Counted from the stretch's first letter, positions 54,844-63,284 are shown. The stretch: DNA of 64,000 bases from Deminuibacter sp966424055 (GCA_966424055.1 CBJLMB010000007.1:122063-186062); one strand, 5' to 3'. Notes: generated from the letters alone by a model not told the origin. Program-made: numbers and translations.

Positions 54844-55494
54844 TCAGCTACCTGTATTGAGCAGGTATTTTTTTAATAGCGGATGAATAGCAGCTGCATG
54901 ATCCATTACCATCAGGTGTTTACCTCCCTGGATGGTTTCCTGGCAATGAACAAGAGCATAGGGCAATAACCTGTCGGCGGTGCCGTGTATATGCACAATA
55001 TTGGAGGGGGTAATGGTATTTTGCCAGCGAATAACTGCGTCGATGGCCCAGGCGTCAAACGCGATATCGCTGTCGTTCATAATGGCTTTGAAAATTTTCC
55101 TGCTGTGTTGCTGTTCTGCACCGAACAGCCAGTTGCCGTGTCTTGCGATCCATCGCATCAGTTCATGTGGCAGCCATTTGTAGAGTGGCCAGAAGCGGCA
55201 GGCTTTGATCCAACCCGGTAATTCTGACCTTGTTTTGGCACTGGAAATAATAACAGCCTTAAGCAGCGGATCTTGCTTGGCCATTTCCACGGTCAGCATA
55301 CCACCGAATGAAACACCTACCACGGCAGGATGTGCTTCTGTGATACCACTGCGCATACGCAAAGCATAAGTCCTGAGATCTTCTCCCTGTAAGGGTGGAA
55401 GCCACTGCATAAATACCGGCTCACAGAAAGACAGGTCGAGGAACCGGAATACTCTTTCATCGGCACCCAGGCCGGAAAGGAAATATACTTTCAT
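54844..55494 (-). CDS. small alpha/beta hydrolase
   Basis: A 216-residue cytoplasmic-type protein: FLSGLGADERVF at the oxyanion strand, nucleophile elbow VVGVSFGGML, acid residue in HIHGTADRLLP, and His in MVMDHAAAIHP. No signal peptide. It resembles the RutD/MhpC-like alpha/beta hydrolases of unknown substrate. The start MKVYFLSG at 55494 is preferred over 55506, which adds MHWH. Terminator-separated from its neighbour. Confidence 0.75.
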   Translation of the reverse strand: MKVYFLSGLGADERVFRFLDLSFCEPVFMQWLPPLQGEDLRTYALRMRSGITEAHPAVVGVSFGGMLTVEMAKQDPLLKAVIISSAKTRSELPGWIKACRFWPLYKWLPHELMRWIARHGNWLFGAEQQHSRKIFKAIMNDSDIAFDAWAIDAVIRWQNTITPSNIVHIHGTADRLLPYALVHCQETIQGGKHLMVMDHAAAIHPLLKKYLLNTGS

Positions 55495-55576
55495 ATGCCA
55501 GTGCATGAATGAGAAAGTAATTTAACAAGAAAAAAGATAGAACAGGAAGGGGATCCGGGTATCATCCTAAAAGAGC

Positions 55577-55617
55577 ATGCGCCGGAAACGCCTGTTGATC
55601 CAGCGTTTCCAGCGCAT
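55577..55617 (-). other. long hairpin that is also a 16-codon basic open frame
   Basis: ATGCGC and GGAAACGC pair with GCGTTTCC and GCGCAT, 14 pairs with one A-C mismatch, just after the tyrS stop. No T run follows. Read on the minus strand from 55617 it encodes MRWKRWINRRFRRMLF and stops just beyond the hairpin. Confidence 0.35.
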
Positions 55618-55637
55618 ATTGCGGGCACTTAAACTTT

Positions 55638-56915
55638 TTATTTACACTGCACGAGGTAATAATTCTTCTTGCCTTTTTGTACCAGCAGGTATTTCTGGTG
55701 CAGCAATTGCTCTGGTGTAATAGTCGTCGCAATATCTGCCACTTTTTTCCGGTTAATGCTTACACCGCCACCCTGCACGGTTTTGCGTGCTTCGCCCTTG
55801 CTGGGGAAAATATTGGTTTCGGCCAAAAAGCTGATCACATCCACACCGGTTTGCAGGCGGCTGAGCTGGTAATCGAATTTCACCACGCCTTCCATGCCTT
55901 CAAGGTCTTCTACTGAAAGGGATTCGGCAGGCGCATTCTGGTTGGCAAATAATTTTTCAGTGGTGGCAATAGCCTGTTCATACCCTTCCTGGCCGTGTAC
56001 AAAGCGGGTGATCTCTTCCGCCAGCTTTTTCTGCAGTACACGTGCGGCGGCATCGACGGTATGCTGCTGTACCAGCTGTTCTATTTCTTCACGGGTGAGA
56101 AAAGTGAATATCCTGATCCATTTTTCTGCATCGGCATCGCTTGCATTCAGCCAGAACTGGTAAAACTGGTAAGGCGATGTTTTATTGGCATCCAGCCATA
56201 CATTGCCTTTTTCTGTTTTACCAAATTTGCCACCATCCGCTTTGGTAAGCAGGGGGCAGGTGAAGGCAAAAGCTTCCCCGCCGGCCTTGCGGCGTATCAG
56301 TTCAGTGCCGGTGGTAATATTGCCCCACTGGTCGCTGCCACCCATCTGCAGTTTGCAGTTGTGATGGGTGTACAGCCAGTAAAAATCATATCCCTGCATC
56401 AGCTGGTAGGCAAATTCAGTATAACTGATACCGCTTTCTCCTTCAATACGCTTGCGCACACTGTCTTTCGCCATCATGTAGTTCACCGTGATATGCTTAC
56501 CCACATCACGCAGGAAATGAATAAAGGAAATATTTTTAAACCAGTCGTAATTATTCACCATAACAGCCGCATTGGGTTTGGCTGTATCAAAGTCGAGGTA
56601 TTTGGATAACTGGTTGCGTATGCCCTCCAGGTTGTGCTGTAACTGCTCTTCACTCAGCAGGTTTCTTTCTTCACTTTTCAAAGAGGGGTCGCCGATCATA
56701 CCGGTGGCACCACCCACCAGGGCAAATGGCTTATGACCGGCTTTTTGCAAATGCACCAGCAATAAAATAGGTACCAGGCTGCCGATATGCAGGCTGTCTG
56801 CAGTAGGATCAAAGCCGATGTATGCGGCAGTCATTTCTTTCTGTAACTGTTCTTCCGTTCCCGGCATTATATCCTGTAACATACCGCGCCAGCGCAGCTC
56901 TTCAATTAAATTCAT
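55638..56915 (-). CDS. tyrS: tyrosyl-tRNA synthetase
   Basis: Charges tRNA-Tyr. The class I catalytic domain has PTADSLHIGSL (HIGH-type motif) and KFGKTEKG (KMSKS-type). YDWFKNISFIHFLRDVGKH and QMGGSDQWGNIT are TyrS signatures. The C-terminal S4 domain (about 360-425) ends with the RNA-binding KTVQGGGVSINRKKV. The frame opens at 56960, but MNLIEELRWRGM at 56915 is the family start. A tRNA-Tyr gene is at the right edge of the window. Confidence 0.97.
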   Translation of the reverse strand: MNLIEELRWRGMLQDIMPGTEEQLQKEMTAAYIGFDPTADSLHIGSLVPILLLVHLQKAGHKPFALVGGATGMIGDPSLKSEERNLLSEEQLQHNLEGIRNQLSKYLDFDTAKPNAAVMVNNYDWFKNISFIHFLRDVGKHITVNYMMAKDSVRKRIEGESGISYTEFAYQLMQGYDFYWLYTHHNCKLQMGGSDQWGNITTGTELIRRKAGGEAFAFTCPLLTKADGGKFGKTEKGNVWLDANKTSPYQFYQFWLNASDADAEKWIRIFTFLTREEIEQLVQQHTVDAAARVLQKKLAEEITRFVHGQEGYEQAIATTEKLFANQNAPAESLSVEDLEGMEGVVKFDYQLSRLQTGVDVISFLAETNIFPSKGEARKTVQGGGVSINRKKVADIATTITPEQLLHQKYLLVQKGKKNYYLVQCK

Positions 56916-56934
56916 GCTACAAATCTGATTTGTG

Positions 56935-56942
56935 CAAAAGTA
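56935..56942 (-). promoter_or_regulatory. -7 box of tyrS
   Basis: Minus-strand TACTTTTG matches TAnnTTTG, 19 nt before the ATG. Only a weak GTTG-like -33 element is seen. Confidence 0.45.
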
Positions 56943-57033
56943 ACAGATCGGCCGGAACAACGCGCTGGCACTTTAAAAAAAGCCTGCCAAAGCATTGTAT
57001 GGTTTCTTAACATTTTCGTTCCATCTTTGCAGC

Positions 57034-57411
57034 ATGAACAGCGTTGGTATTGGTACGCGGGTGCTCAATTGTATTATAGACACCCTTTTGTTTTTCCTGT
57101 TGGCTTATATCGGTTATAAGGTATGGGTGTTTTATGCTTTCTACTGGCATATTACCTACCTGCCTTTTTATGTGTTCTTTTTTATTTCCTGGTTTGTGTA
57201 CTACCTGTTCTTTGAAAGTCTTTTTGCACGTACACCCGGCAAATGGCTGTCTATTTCAAAAGTGGTGACCAGGCAGGGCAAAAGACCCGGTTTTTTCAGG
57301 ATATGCCTGCGTAGCCTGGTAAGGTTAACTATTATTGATTGTTTTTTTATTCCTTTTCTCGATAAAACATTGCACGACGCACTGAGCGGAACAGAGGTGG
57401 TGGAAGCTTAG
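57034..57411 (+). CDS. RDD-family membrane protein
   Basis: A 125-residue protein with two or three TM helices and the RDD pattern: RVLNCIIDTLLFFLL (first Arg and the Asp), then FARTPGKWLSISKVV and IDCFFIPFLDKTLHDALSGTEVV. The function of the family is unclear; some members take part in ion transport. The start MNSVGIGTR at 57034 is preferred because CATCTTTG, a -7-like box, ends four bases before it. hscA follows 53 bp downstream. Confidence 0.85.
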   Translation: MNSVGIGTRVLNCIIDTLLFFLLAYIGYKVWVFYAFYWHITYLPFYVFFFISWFVYYLFFESLFARTPGKWLSISKVVTRQGKRPGFFRICLRSLVRLTIIDCFFIPFLDKTLHDALSGTEVVEA

Positions 57412-57464
57412 TACTCCACCCAGCTTGGATGATGTGTTGAAAGCAGCTTTAAGGCAAATAAGTT

Positions 57465-59321
57465 ATGGCAAAAATTGGTATCAATATCGCTACAGGTAGC
57501 CTGCAGCAAGATGAAATGATCGTGGGAATTGACCTGGGCACCACCAACAGCCTGGTGGCTATTATTCATCCCGAAACCAGGAAACCGGTAGCGCTGAAGG
57601 AGTTCAGCAACAGCAGCCTGGTACCCAGCGTGATCCATTTTGCCTCCAATGGTGATATACTGGTAGGCGATGAGGCCAGGCAATACCTGGAATCTGACCC
57701 GCAGAACACCATTTTCAGTGCAAAAAGACTGATGGGTAAAAGTTACCAGGATATCCGCGAGAATGCAGGTTTTTTCACTTATAAAGTAATTGACGACAAT
57801 ACTGAAAGCCTGGTAAAAGTGCAGGTGGGCCAGCGGTTTTATTCGCCTATTGATTTATCGTCACTCATACTGAAAGAACTCAGGAAAAGAGCAGAGCATA
57901 TTCTTAAAACACCAGTTACCAAAGCTGTGATAACGGTGCCGGCTTATTTTAATGATGCCCAGCGTCAGGCAACCCGCGATGCTGGTAAGCTGGCAGGGCT
58001 GGATGTACTGCGCATTGTGAACGAACCCACTGCTGCCAGCCTGGCTTATGGGCTGGGGCTCGATGCTGGCGAAGAAAAACTGATCGCTGTGTACGACCTG
58101 GGTGGCGGTACTTTTGATATTTCTGTGCTCAGGATCGCCGGTGGCATTTTTGAAGTGTTATCCACCAACGGAGACACATACCTGGGAGGCGATGATTTTG
58201 ACAATGCCATTGTGCAATACTGGATACAGCAACTCGGTATCAGTGCCGGGCAGCTGCAGCAGGATAAAGCGCTTTCGCAAACCCTGCGTATCCGTGCAGA
58301 GGAAGCCAAAAAGCAACTGGGCACAACAGATACATTCAATTCCAAACTTAATGAACAACCGCTGCAGTTAACCCGGCACCAGCTGGAACAACTGGTTCAC
58401 CCGCTCATTGAAAGAACACTTGCCTGCTGCCGGCAGGCATTGCAGGATGCCGGCCTTTCCGCCAGGGAAATAGAAACCGTGCTGATGGTGGGCGGCAGTA
58501 CAAGGGTGCCGGCTGTACAGCAGGCTGTCAGCATTTTCTTTGGCCGACCGGTGAATAATTCAGTGAACCCCGATGAGGTGGTTGCCCTGGGTGCCGCCAT
58601 CCAGGCCGATATACTGGCAGGCAATAACCGCGAACTGTTACTGCTGGATATTACGCCATTAAGTCTGGGTATTGAAACCATGGGCGGACTAATGGATGTG
58701 CTTATTCCCCGTAATGCCAAAATACCGGCAAAAGCAGCGCGCCAGTACACCACGCAAAAAGATGGGCAGGGAAGTATGCGCATCGCTGTTTTCCAGGGAG
58801 AAAGAGACCTGGTAAAAGATAACCGCAAGCTGGCTGAATTCAATTTAACCGGCATACCCGGTATGCCTGCCGGCCTGCCTAAGGTAGAGATCAGCTTCCT
58901 GATCAATGCCGATGGTATATTGGTGGTAAAAGCTAAAGAACTGCGCAGCGGGGTAGAGCAGAGCATTGAAGTAAAACCCCAATATGGGTTAACCGATAGC
59001 GAGGTAGAAGCCATGCTGCTGGATAGTTTAACCAATGCCCGCGGAGATATGCAAACCCGTGCCCTGGTAGAAGCCCGCACCGAAGGCGAACAACTGCTGG
59101 AGGCAACTGAACGTTTTATTGGTAAGAACACCGGCTTTCTCAGCAAGGATGAGCTGCTGTCTACCGCCAATGCCATGCAGGCCCTTCAACTGGCCCTTAC
59201 TATGGAAGACAAAGACCTGATCCACCAGAAAATAGAGGCCCTCAATGAAATTTCCCGGCCTTATGCTGAGCGCCTGATGGATGAAGCAGTGAGCGCTGCC
59301 ATGAAAGGGAAAAAGATCTAA
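57465..59321 (+). CDS. hscA: Hsp70-family Fe-S cluster assembly chaperone
   Basis: The 618-residue chaperone opens MAKIGINIATGSLQQDE, then the ATPase domain VGIDLGTTNSLVAII, VPAYFNDAQRQATRDA, VYDLGGGTFDISVL, LMVGGSTRVPAV. The substrate domain has LDITPLSLGIETMGG and a shortened helical lid. The N-terminal extension before the first strand and the sequence type match HscA rather than DnaK. isc genes are not in the window, so the role in Fe-S transfer rests on family resemblance. Confidence 0.88.
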   Translation: MAKIGINIATGSLQQDEMIVGIDLGTTNSLVAIIHPETRKPVALKEFSNSSLVPSVIHFASNGDILVGDEARQYLESDPQNTIFSAKRLMGKSYQDIRENAGFFTYKVIDDNTESLVKVQVGQRFYSPIDLSSLILKELRKRAEHILKTPVTKAVITVPAYFNDAQRQATRDAGKLAGLDVLRIVNEPTAASLAYGLGLDAGEEKLIAVYDLGGGTFDISVLRIAGGIFEVLSTNGDTYLGGDDFDNAIVQYWIQQLGISAGQLQQDKALSQTLRIRAEEAKKQLGTTDTFNSKLNEQPLQLTRHQLEQLVHPLIERTLACCRQALQDAGLSAREIETVLMVGGSTRVPAVQQAVSIFFGRPVNNSVNPDEVVALGAAIQADILAGNNRELLLLDITPLSLGIETMGGLMDVLIPRNAKIPAKAARQYTTQKDGQGSMRIAVFQGERDLVKDNRKLAEFNLTGIPGMPAGLPKVEISFLINADGILVVKAKELRSGVEQSIEVKPQYGLTDSEVEAMLLDSLTNARGDMQTRALVEARTEGEQLLEATERFIGKNTGFLSKDELLSTANAMQALQLALTMEDKDLIHQKIEALNEISRPYAERLMDEAVSAAMKGKKI

Positions 59322-59391
59322 ACCTCCCGCAGCGTTTTAATCAGAACATGGCATTGCCTGTAATGCAATAAGAATGCTGATAGCAGAAGCA

Positions 59392-59994
59392 CTACCGCGC
59401 TAATGCCGGCTGGAACTGCTGCATACGGTAAATGTATTTACCGATCATATCAAATTCTATATTCACCTTATCGCCGGGCTGTACATGTTTGATGCTTGTA
59501 TGCTGGTAAGTGTAGGGGATAATGGCTACCGTAAAACGATTGTGGCCTACATTGAAAATAGTAAGACTGGTACCATTAAGTGAAATAGAGCCTTTTTCAA
59601 TAACAAGATGGGCAAATGCTTCAGGAAATTCAAAAACATATTCCCAGCTGCCTTCTTTGTTTTCCAATGCTATACAGGTTGCAGTGGCATCCACATGGCC
59701 CTGTACAATATGCCCATCCAGCCGCCCGTTCATGATCATACAGCGCTCCAGGTTCACCACCTGGCCAACTTTCAGGTGGTCGAGGTTCGATTTTTCCAGT
59801 GTTTCTTCAATGGCTGTTACGCGGTGTGCGCCATCCCTGATCTCTTCCACCGTGAGGCAAACGCCGTCATGACTAAGGCTCTGGTCTATCTTCAGCTCAT
59901 GTGCAATAGATGAAGCTATCCAAAATACCTTATTGGTACCGCTGGTGGTAATTTCTGTTACCCTTCCTGTTGTTTCTACAATTCCTGTAAACAT
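59392..59994 (-). CDS. ribE: riboflavin synthase alpha chain
   Basis: Dismutates two 6,7-dimethyl-8-ribityllumazines to riboflavin. The 200-residue protein contains two lumazine-binding barrels. The first begins MFTGIVETTGRV and includes SHDGVCLTV; the second includes GHIVQGHVDATA and SLNGTSLTI. This tandem pattern is diagnostic. Divergent from the SDR gene; no other rib genes are nearby. Confidence 0.96.
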   Translation of the reverse strand: MFTGIVETTGRVTEITTSGTNKVFWIASSIAHELKIDQSLSHDGVCLTVEEIRDGAHRVTAIEETLEKSNLDHLKVGQVVNLERCMIMNGRLDGHIVQGHVDATATCIALENKEGSWEYVFEFPEAFAHLVIEKGSISLNGTSLTIFNVGHNRFTVAIIPYTYQHTSIKHVQPGDKVNIEFDMIGKYIYRMQQFQPALAR

Positions 59995-60135
59995 ACCTGC
60001 AAGTTAAAAAAATAGCCTGGTGCGGCAAAGGCTCCGGTGCGGAATGGATAAGCGGTGGGAATAAACAGCGCAAGTTTCGGGTTTTACGGCAAGAGGGTCT
60101 TTTTCATTTTTGCTGCTCATTTTTAATACAAAACA

Positions 60136-60888
60136 ATGCAGCGATTTAACAACAAAACAGCGTTGGTCACCGGTGGTACCAATGGTATGGGATTTGCCAC
60201 AGCAGAACAACTGATCAGGGAAGGGGCTACTGTGATCATCACAGGCAGAAGTGCAGCAACTGTAAACAAAGCGGTCGCCGCTTTGGGCGAAAATGCAAAA
60301 GGCATTGTGTCTGATGCAGGCAAGATGTCCGATATTTTTGCCCTGGCCAAACAGGTAGAAGAACTGGCAGGCAATATAGATATACTGTTTGTAAATGCCG
60401 GCTACGGAAAATTTGCCTCTATAGAAATGGCGGATGAAGCGCATTTTGACGAACTGTTCAACCTGTTGGTGAAAGGTAGCTTTTTCACCGTGCAGCAAAT
60501 ATTGCCCATTATGAAAGCGGGGGGCTCTATCATCCTGAACACTTCATTTGTAACGGCGTTCGGTATACCGTATTTCTCGGTGTATACGGCGGCAAAAGCG
60601 GCGGTGAGCTCTTTTATCAAAACATTTTCGGCAGAATGCACGGCGAAGAATATCCGTGTAAACGGTATAAGCCCGGGGTATATCAAAACCAATATATTTA
60701 ACAATACCGGGCTGGCACCTGAGCAAATTGAAGAAACAGTGAGCCAGATCATCCCCACGCTTCCGTTTAAGCGTTTTGGCGAACCGGCAGAAATTGCCGG
60801 GGCAGTGGCTTTCCTGGCATCAAACGACGCTTCTTATATCCATGGGGCTGAATTATTGGTGGATGGCGGTTTATCGAACAGCAAATAG
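60136..60888 (+). CDS. SDR-family oxidoreductase
   Basis: A classical short-chain dehydrogenase of 250 residues. The NAD(P) site is TGGTNGMGFATAEQLI, followed by NAGYGKF, the catalytic Ser in NTSFVTAFG, and YTAAKAAV (YxxxK), then NGISPGYIKT. The C-terminal SYIHGAELLVDGG is typical. The substrate is unknown. It ends 87 bp before rpsU, which has its own promoter. Confidence 0.9.
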   Translation: MQRFNNKTALVTGGTNGMGFATAEQLIREGATVIITGRSAATVNKAVAALGENAKGIVSDAGKMSDIFALAKQVEELAGNIDILFVNAGYGKFASIEMADEAHFDELFNLLVKGSFFTVQQILPIMKAGGSIILNTSFVTAFGIPYFSVYTAAKAAVSSFIKTFSAECTAKNIRVNGISPGYIKTNIFNNTGLAPEQIEETVSQIIPTLPFKRFGEPAEIAGAVAFLASNDASYIHGAELLVDGGLSNSK

Positions 60889-60913
60889 CCCGGAAACCAT
60901 CTTTTCAATCAAA

Positions 60914-60944
60914 TTTGGTAATTCCCTGTATAGTCTTATCTTTG
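60914..60944 (+). promoter_or_regulatory. rpsU promoter
   Basis: TTTG (60914-60917), a 19-nt spacer, then TATCTTTG (60937-60944). A full match to the Bacteroidota consensus, about 30 nt before the ATG. Confidence 0.8.
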
Positions 60945-60960
60945 CCATCCAAATTTCCTA

Positions 60961-60967
60961 AAGGAGG
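60961..60967 (+). promoter_or_regulatory. strong Shine-Dalgarno sequence of rpsU
   Basis: AAGGAGG ends eight bases before the ATG, the best match to the anti-SD found at any gene start here. Other starts in the window lack one. In Bacteroidota the anti-SD is reported to be occluded by S21, S18 and S6, and rpsU is reported to be autoregulated through such an SD. Confidence 0.85.
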
Positions 60968-60975
60968 TATCAAAC

Positions 60976-61173
60976 ATGCTGATCATCGATTCAAAAGATT
61001 GCGAAAACATAGACAAAGCTTTAAAGAAATACAAAAAGAAATTCGAAAAAAGCAAAGTCCTTTTACAGTTAAGAGAGCGTCAAAGCTACACTAAACCTTC
61101 TGTAAGACGTCGCAGTCAGGTATTGAAAGCTATCTACAAACAGCAGGTAGCCAGCGGAAAGCTTGAAGGATAA
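60976..61173 (+). CDS. rpsU: 30S ribosomal protein S21
   Basis: The 65-residue basic protein MLIIDSKDCENIDKALKKYK has the S21 pattern with LRERQSYTKPSVRRR in the middle. It binds near the 3' end of 16S rRNA. It is the only gene here with a strong Shine-Dalgarno sequence. The conserved Bacteroidota order rpsU-xerC-raiA-tRNAs continues downstream, interrupted here by repeats. Confidence 0.96.
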   Translation: MLIIDSKDCENIDKALKKYKKKFEKSKVLLQLRERQSYTKPSVRRRSQVLKAIYKQQVASGKLEG

Positions 61174-61323
61174 TTGATTTAAAATCAGTATATTTTTCAA
61201 AAGCCATGCACAACATCGATTGGGTATGGCTTTTTGTATTTCTGTTATCCATCCCTGATCTCCCATCGTCAATCGTGAGTGGACCCGGAAGCAAAGTTCG
61301 AGAATCGAGATATCCCCATTCTT

Positions 61324-61366
61324 TTCAACCAATCAACTAATCAACCACTCAACTAATCAACTACTC
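61324..61366 (-). repeat. octamer repeat array, outer left of xerC
   Basis: On the minus strand, AGTTGATT, AGTTGAGT, GGTTGATT and similar 8-bp units. Same family as 18687-18800. Confidence 0.85.
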
Positions 61367-61394
61367 TCCGTGAATCGCGAGTGACTGCTGCGAT

Positions 61395-61456
61395 GGATGC
61401 TTGATGTATAATTGCCAGCAGGCTTAATTATCCCCGCTAGTGGTGAATCGCGAGTG
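61395..61456 (-). repeat. 62-bp inverted repeat, left copy
   Basis: The reverse complement begins CACTCGCGATTCACCACTAG and ends CAATTATACATCAAGCATCC. It matches 62616-62676 at about 59 of 62 positions (one gap, two substitutions). Confidence 0.9.
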
Positions 61457-61511
61457 CAGTTTGAAGGTAAGACACCGAATACTAATTCCAAACTCCTAAT
61501 TCCTAATTCCC

Positions 61512-61556
61512 TTCAACCCCTCAACCAATCAACCCCTCAACCAATCAACCAACCAC
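61512..61556 (-). repeat. octamer repeat array, inner left of xerC
   Basis: On the minus strand, GGTTGATT and GGTTGAGG units in the order found inverted at 62487-62530. It ends 27 bp before the xerC ATG. Together with the preceding repeats it fills the 61174-61582 gap. Confidence 0.85.
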
Positions 61557-61582
61557 CCAATTCCGTACCTTAGCCTAGCCTT

Positions 61583-62479
61583 ATGCAACAGCCATATTAC
61601 ACTCATCAACAGGCGTTTCTGGATTATCTCCGTTTCGAAAGGCGCTATTCGGCACATACCATTGTGGCCTACCGGAATGATCTGGACCAGTTTTTTGCCT
61701 TTATGCTGAGCCAGTTTGAAGCACCGGCCCTGGAGCATATCTCGGCTACTATGGTGCGCAGCTGGATGGCTGAGCTGAAAAATGATGAGCAGACTGCCAA
61801 ATCCATTAACCGGAAGATCTCTGCCCTTAAATCCTTCTTCAAATTCCAGTTGAAACAGGGGGTATTGCAGCAAACACCCATGGCAACGATTGTTACCCCG
61901 AAGATCAGTAAACGGTTACCCTCTTTTGTAGACCAGCGGGATATGCAAACCCTTTTTGATCATGTGGAATTTCCCGATAGCTGGAAGGGCAGAACCGAAA
62001 AGCTGGTGCTGGAGCTTTTTTATCATACCGGTATGCGTTTGAGCGAGTTGGTGAACCTGAAAGAAAGCCAGCTGGATACACATTATGGCCAGCTGAAAGT
62101 ACTGGGAAAGGGTAATAAAGAGCGTATTATCCCGCTGGCGCCGCCGCTGATACAGGCGCTGGCGGCCTATATTAAAGACAAACCCGTGGTTGCAGAAGCT
62201 GTTCCCCAGGTATTTGTTACTGAAAAAGGAAAGCCCTTGTATGCGCGTTTGGTATATAACCTGGTGAAAAACAACCTGGAAAAAGTAACCACCCTGCAAA
62301 AGAAAAGTCCGCATGTATTGCGCCACAGCTTTGCCACCCATTTAACCAATAATGGTGCAGATTTAAATGCTGTAAAAGAACTACTGGGCCATTCCAGCCT
62401 GGCTGCCACCCAGGTGTATACGCACAATACCATAGAAAAGCTCAAAGATGTGTTTAAAAAGGCGCATCCGAAGGCGTAG
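61583..62479 (+). CDS. tyrosine recombinase XerC/XerD
   Basis: The 298-residue recombinase has an N-terminal SAM-like core-binding domain (FLDYLRFERRYSAHTIVAYRND). The catalytic domain contains Arg in HTGMRLSELVNL, Lys in VLGKGNKERI, HVLRHSFATH, GHSSLAATQ and the nucleophile in VYTHNTIE. All catalytic positions are present. Size and gene order (rpsU upstream, raiA downstream) mark it as the housekeeping Xer protein of Bacteroidota, for chromosome dimer resolution, rather than a phage integrase. Inverted repeats bracket it. Confidence 0.93.
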   Translation: MQQPYYTHQQAFLDYLRFERRYSAHTIVAYRNDLDQFFAFMLSQFEAPALEHISATMVRSWMAELKNDEQTAKSINRKISALKSFFKFQLKQGVLQQTPMATIVTPKISKRLPSFVDQRDMQTLFDHVEFPDSWKGRTEKLVLELFYHTGMRLSELVNLKESQLDTHYGQLKVLGKGNKERIIPLAPPLIQALAAYIKDKPVVAEAVPQVFVTEKGKPLYARLVYNLVKNNLEKVTTLQKKSPHVLRHSFATHLTNNGADLNAVKELLGHSSLAATQVYTHNTIEKLKDVFKKAHPKA

Positions 62480-62486
62480 GGGGGGA

Positions 62487-62545
62487 TTAGTTGAGAGGTT
62501 GATTGGTTGAGGGGTTGATTGGTTGAAGGGGATTGGGAATGAGGA
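62487..62545 (+). repeat. octamer repeat array right of xerC
   Basis: AGTTGAGA, GGTTGATT, GGTTGAGG, GGTTGATT, GGTTGAAG, then GGGGATTGGGAATGAGG. It begins 8 bp after the xerC stop and is the mirror image of the left inner array. Confidence 0.85.
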
Positions 62546-62615
62546 ATTTGGGATAAGTATCCGGAGGGCGGTAATAGGCTTGCTTTCAAAACTGCATCTG
62601 CGGTTCGGCAATCAT

Positions 62616-62676
62616 CACTCGCGATTCACCACTAGCGGGGTAATTAAGCTTGTTGGCAATTATACATCAAGCATCC
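62616..62676 (+). repeat. 62-bp inverted repeat, right copy 1
   Basis: Near-perfect inverted copy of 61395-61456. Confidence 0.9.
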
Positions 62677-62709
62677 TTCCGCAGCCGCCACTCGCGTTCC
62701 GGCAGCCGT

Positions 62710-62771
62710 CACTCGCGATTCACCACTAGCGGGGGTAATTAAGCTTTTTGGCAATTATACATCAAGCACCC
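62710..62771 (+). repeat. 62-bp repeat, right copy 2
   Basis: A direct copy of 62616-62676, 94 bp on, with a few changes (GGGGG, CTTTTTGG, CACCC). CCACTCGCGTT follows both right copies. With the other repeats it accounts for most of the 62480-62946 gap. Confidence 0.88.
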
Positions 62772-62946
62772 TTCCGCAACAGCCACTCGCGTTCTCCCCG
62801 ACTGTTAAATAGCCTTAAAAATAGCCGGGGTACTTGATTTTATCAAGGGGGTGTGTTAACTTCATTTTCCCACTAAATTCTGGCAAATGATTCAACATTT
62901 ACACTAAGTTCTTTCATTTATTGTTCATCATTAAAAGCGATTCGCC

Positions 62947-63246
62947 ATGAACGTTAACATTCAAACTGTACACTTTGATGCAGATGTAAAACTGGTTGAC
63001 TATGTGAGTAGAAAACTGCAAAAAATCAACACTTTTCATGACCGGATTATCAAAGTGGATGTGTTTTTGAAACTGGACAATGTTGTACACACAATTAAAG
63101 ACAAAATCGCTGAGATTAGGGTGCATGTTCCCAGACACCATTTCTTTGTGAAAGCTTCCTCCAAATCCTTTGAGGAATCCTTCGATTGTGCATTAGATTC
63201 CTTATTCAATCAAATAAAACGAAAAAAAGACAAGCAAACTGTTTAA
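62947..63246 (+). CDS. raiA: ribosome hibernation promoting factor, short HPF/RaiA family
   Basis: The 99-residue protein shows the HPF beta-alpha-beta-beta-beta-alpha pattern: MNVNIQTVHFDADVKLVDYVSRK, VDVFLKL, KIAEIRVHVPRHHFFVKASSKSFEESFDCALDSL. Short HPFs promote 100S ribosome formation in stationary phase. It carries no long-form C-terminal domain. A strong terminator follows. Confidence 0.93.
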   Translation: MNVNIQTVHFDADVKLVDYVSRKLQKINTFHDRIIKVDVFLKLDNVVHTIKDKIAEIRVHVPRHHFFVKASSKSFEESFDCALDSLFNQIKRKKDKQTV

Positions 63247-63255
63247 AAAATTTAT

Positions 63256-63279
63256 AAGGGCCTTGAGGGCCCTTTTTTT
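63256..63279 (+). terminator. raiA terminator
   Basis: AAGGGCC (63256-63262) pairs with GGCCCTT (63268-63274), followed by T. Confidence 0.88.
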
Positions 63280-63284
63280 ATGGG

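Noticed and set aside
61583..62479. xerC gene as the integrase of a genomic island
   Set aside because: No cargo genes or att duplication are seen, and the neighbours rpsU, raiA and tRNA genes are the normal housekeeping context. Only the inverted repeats are unusual.
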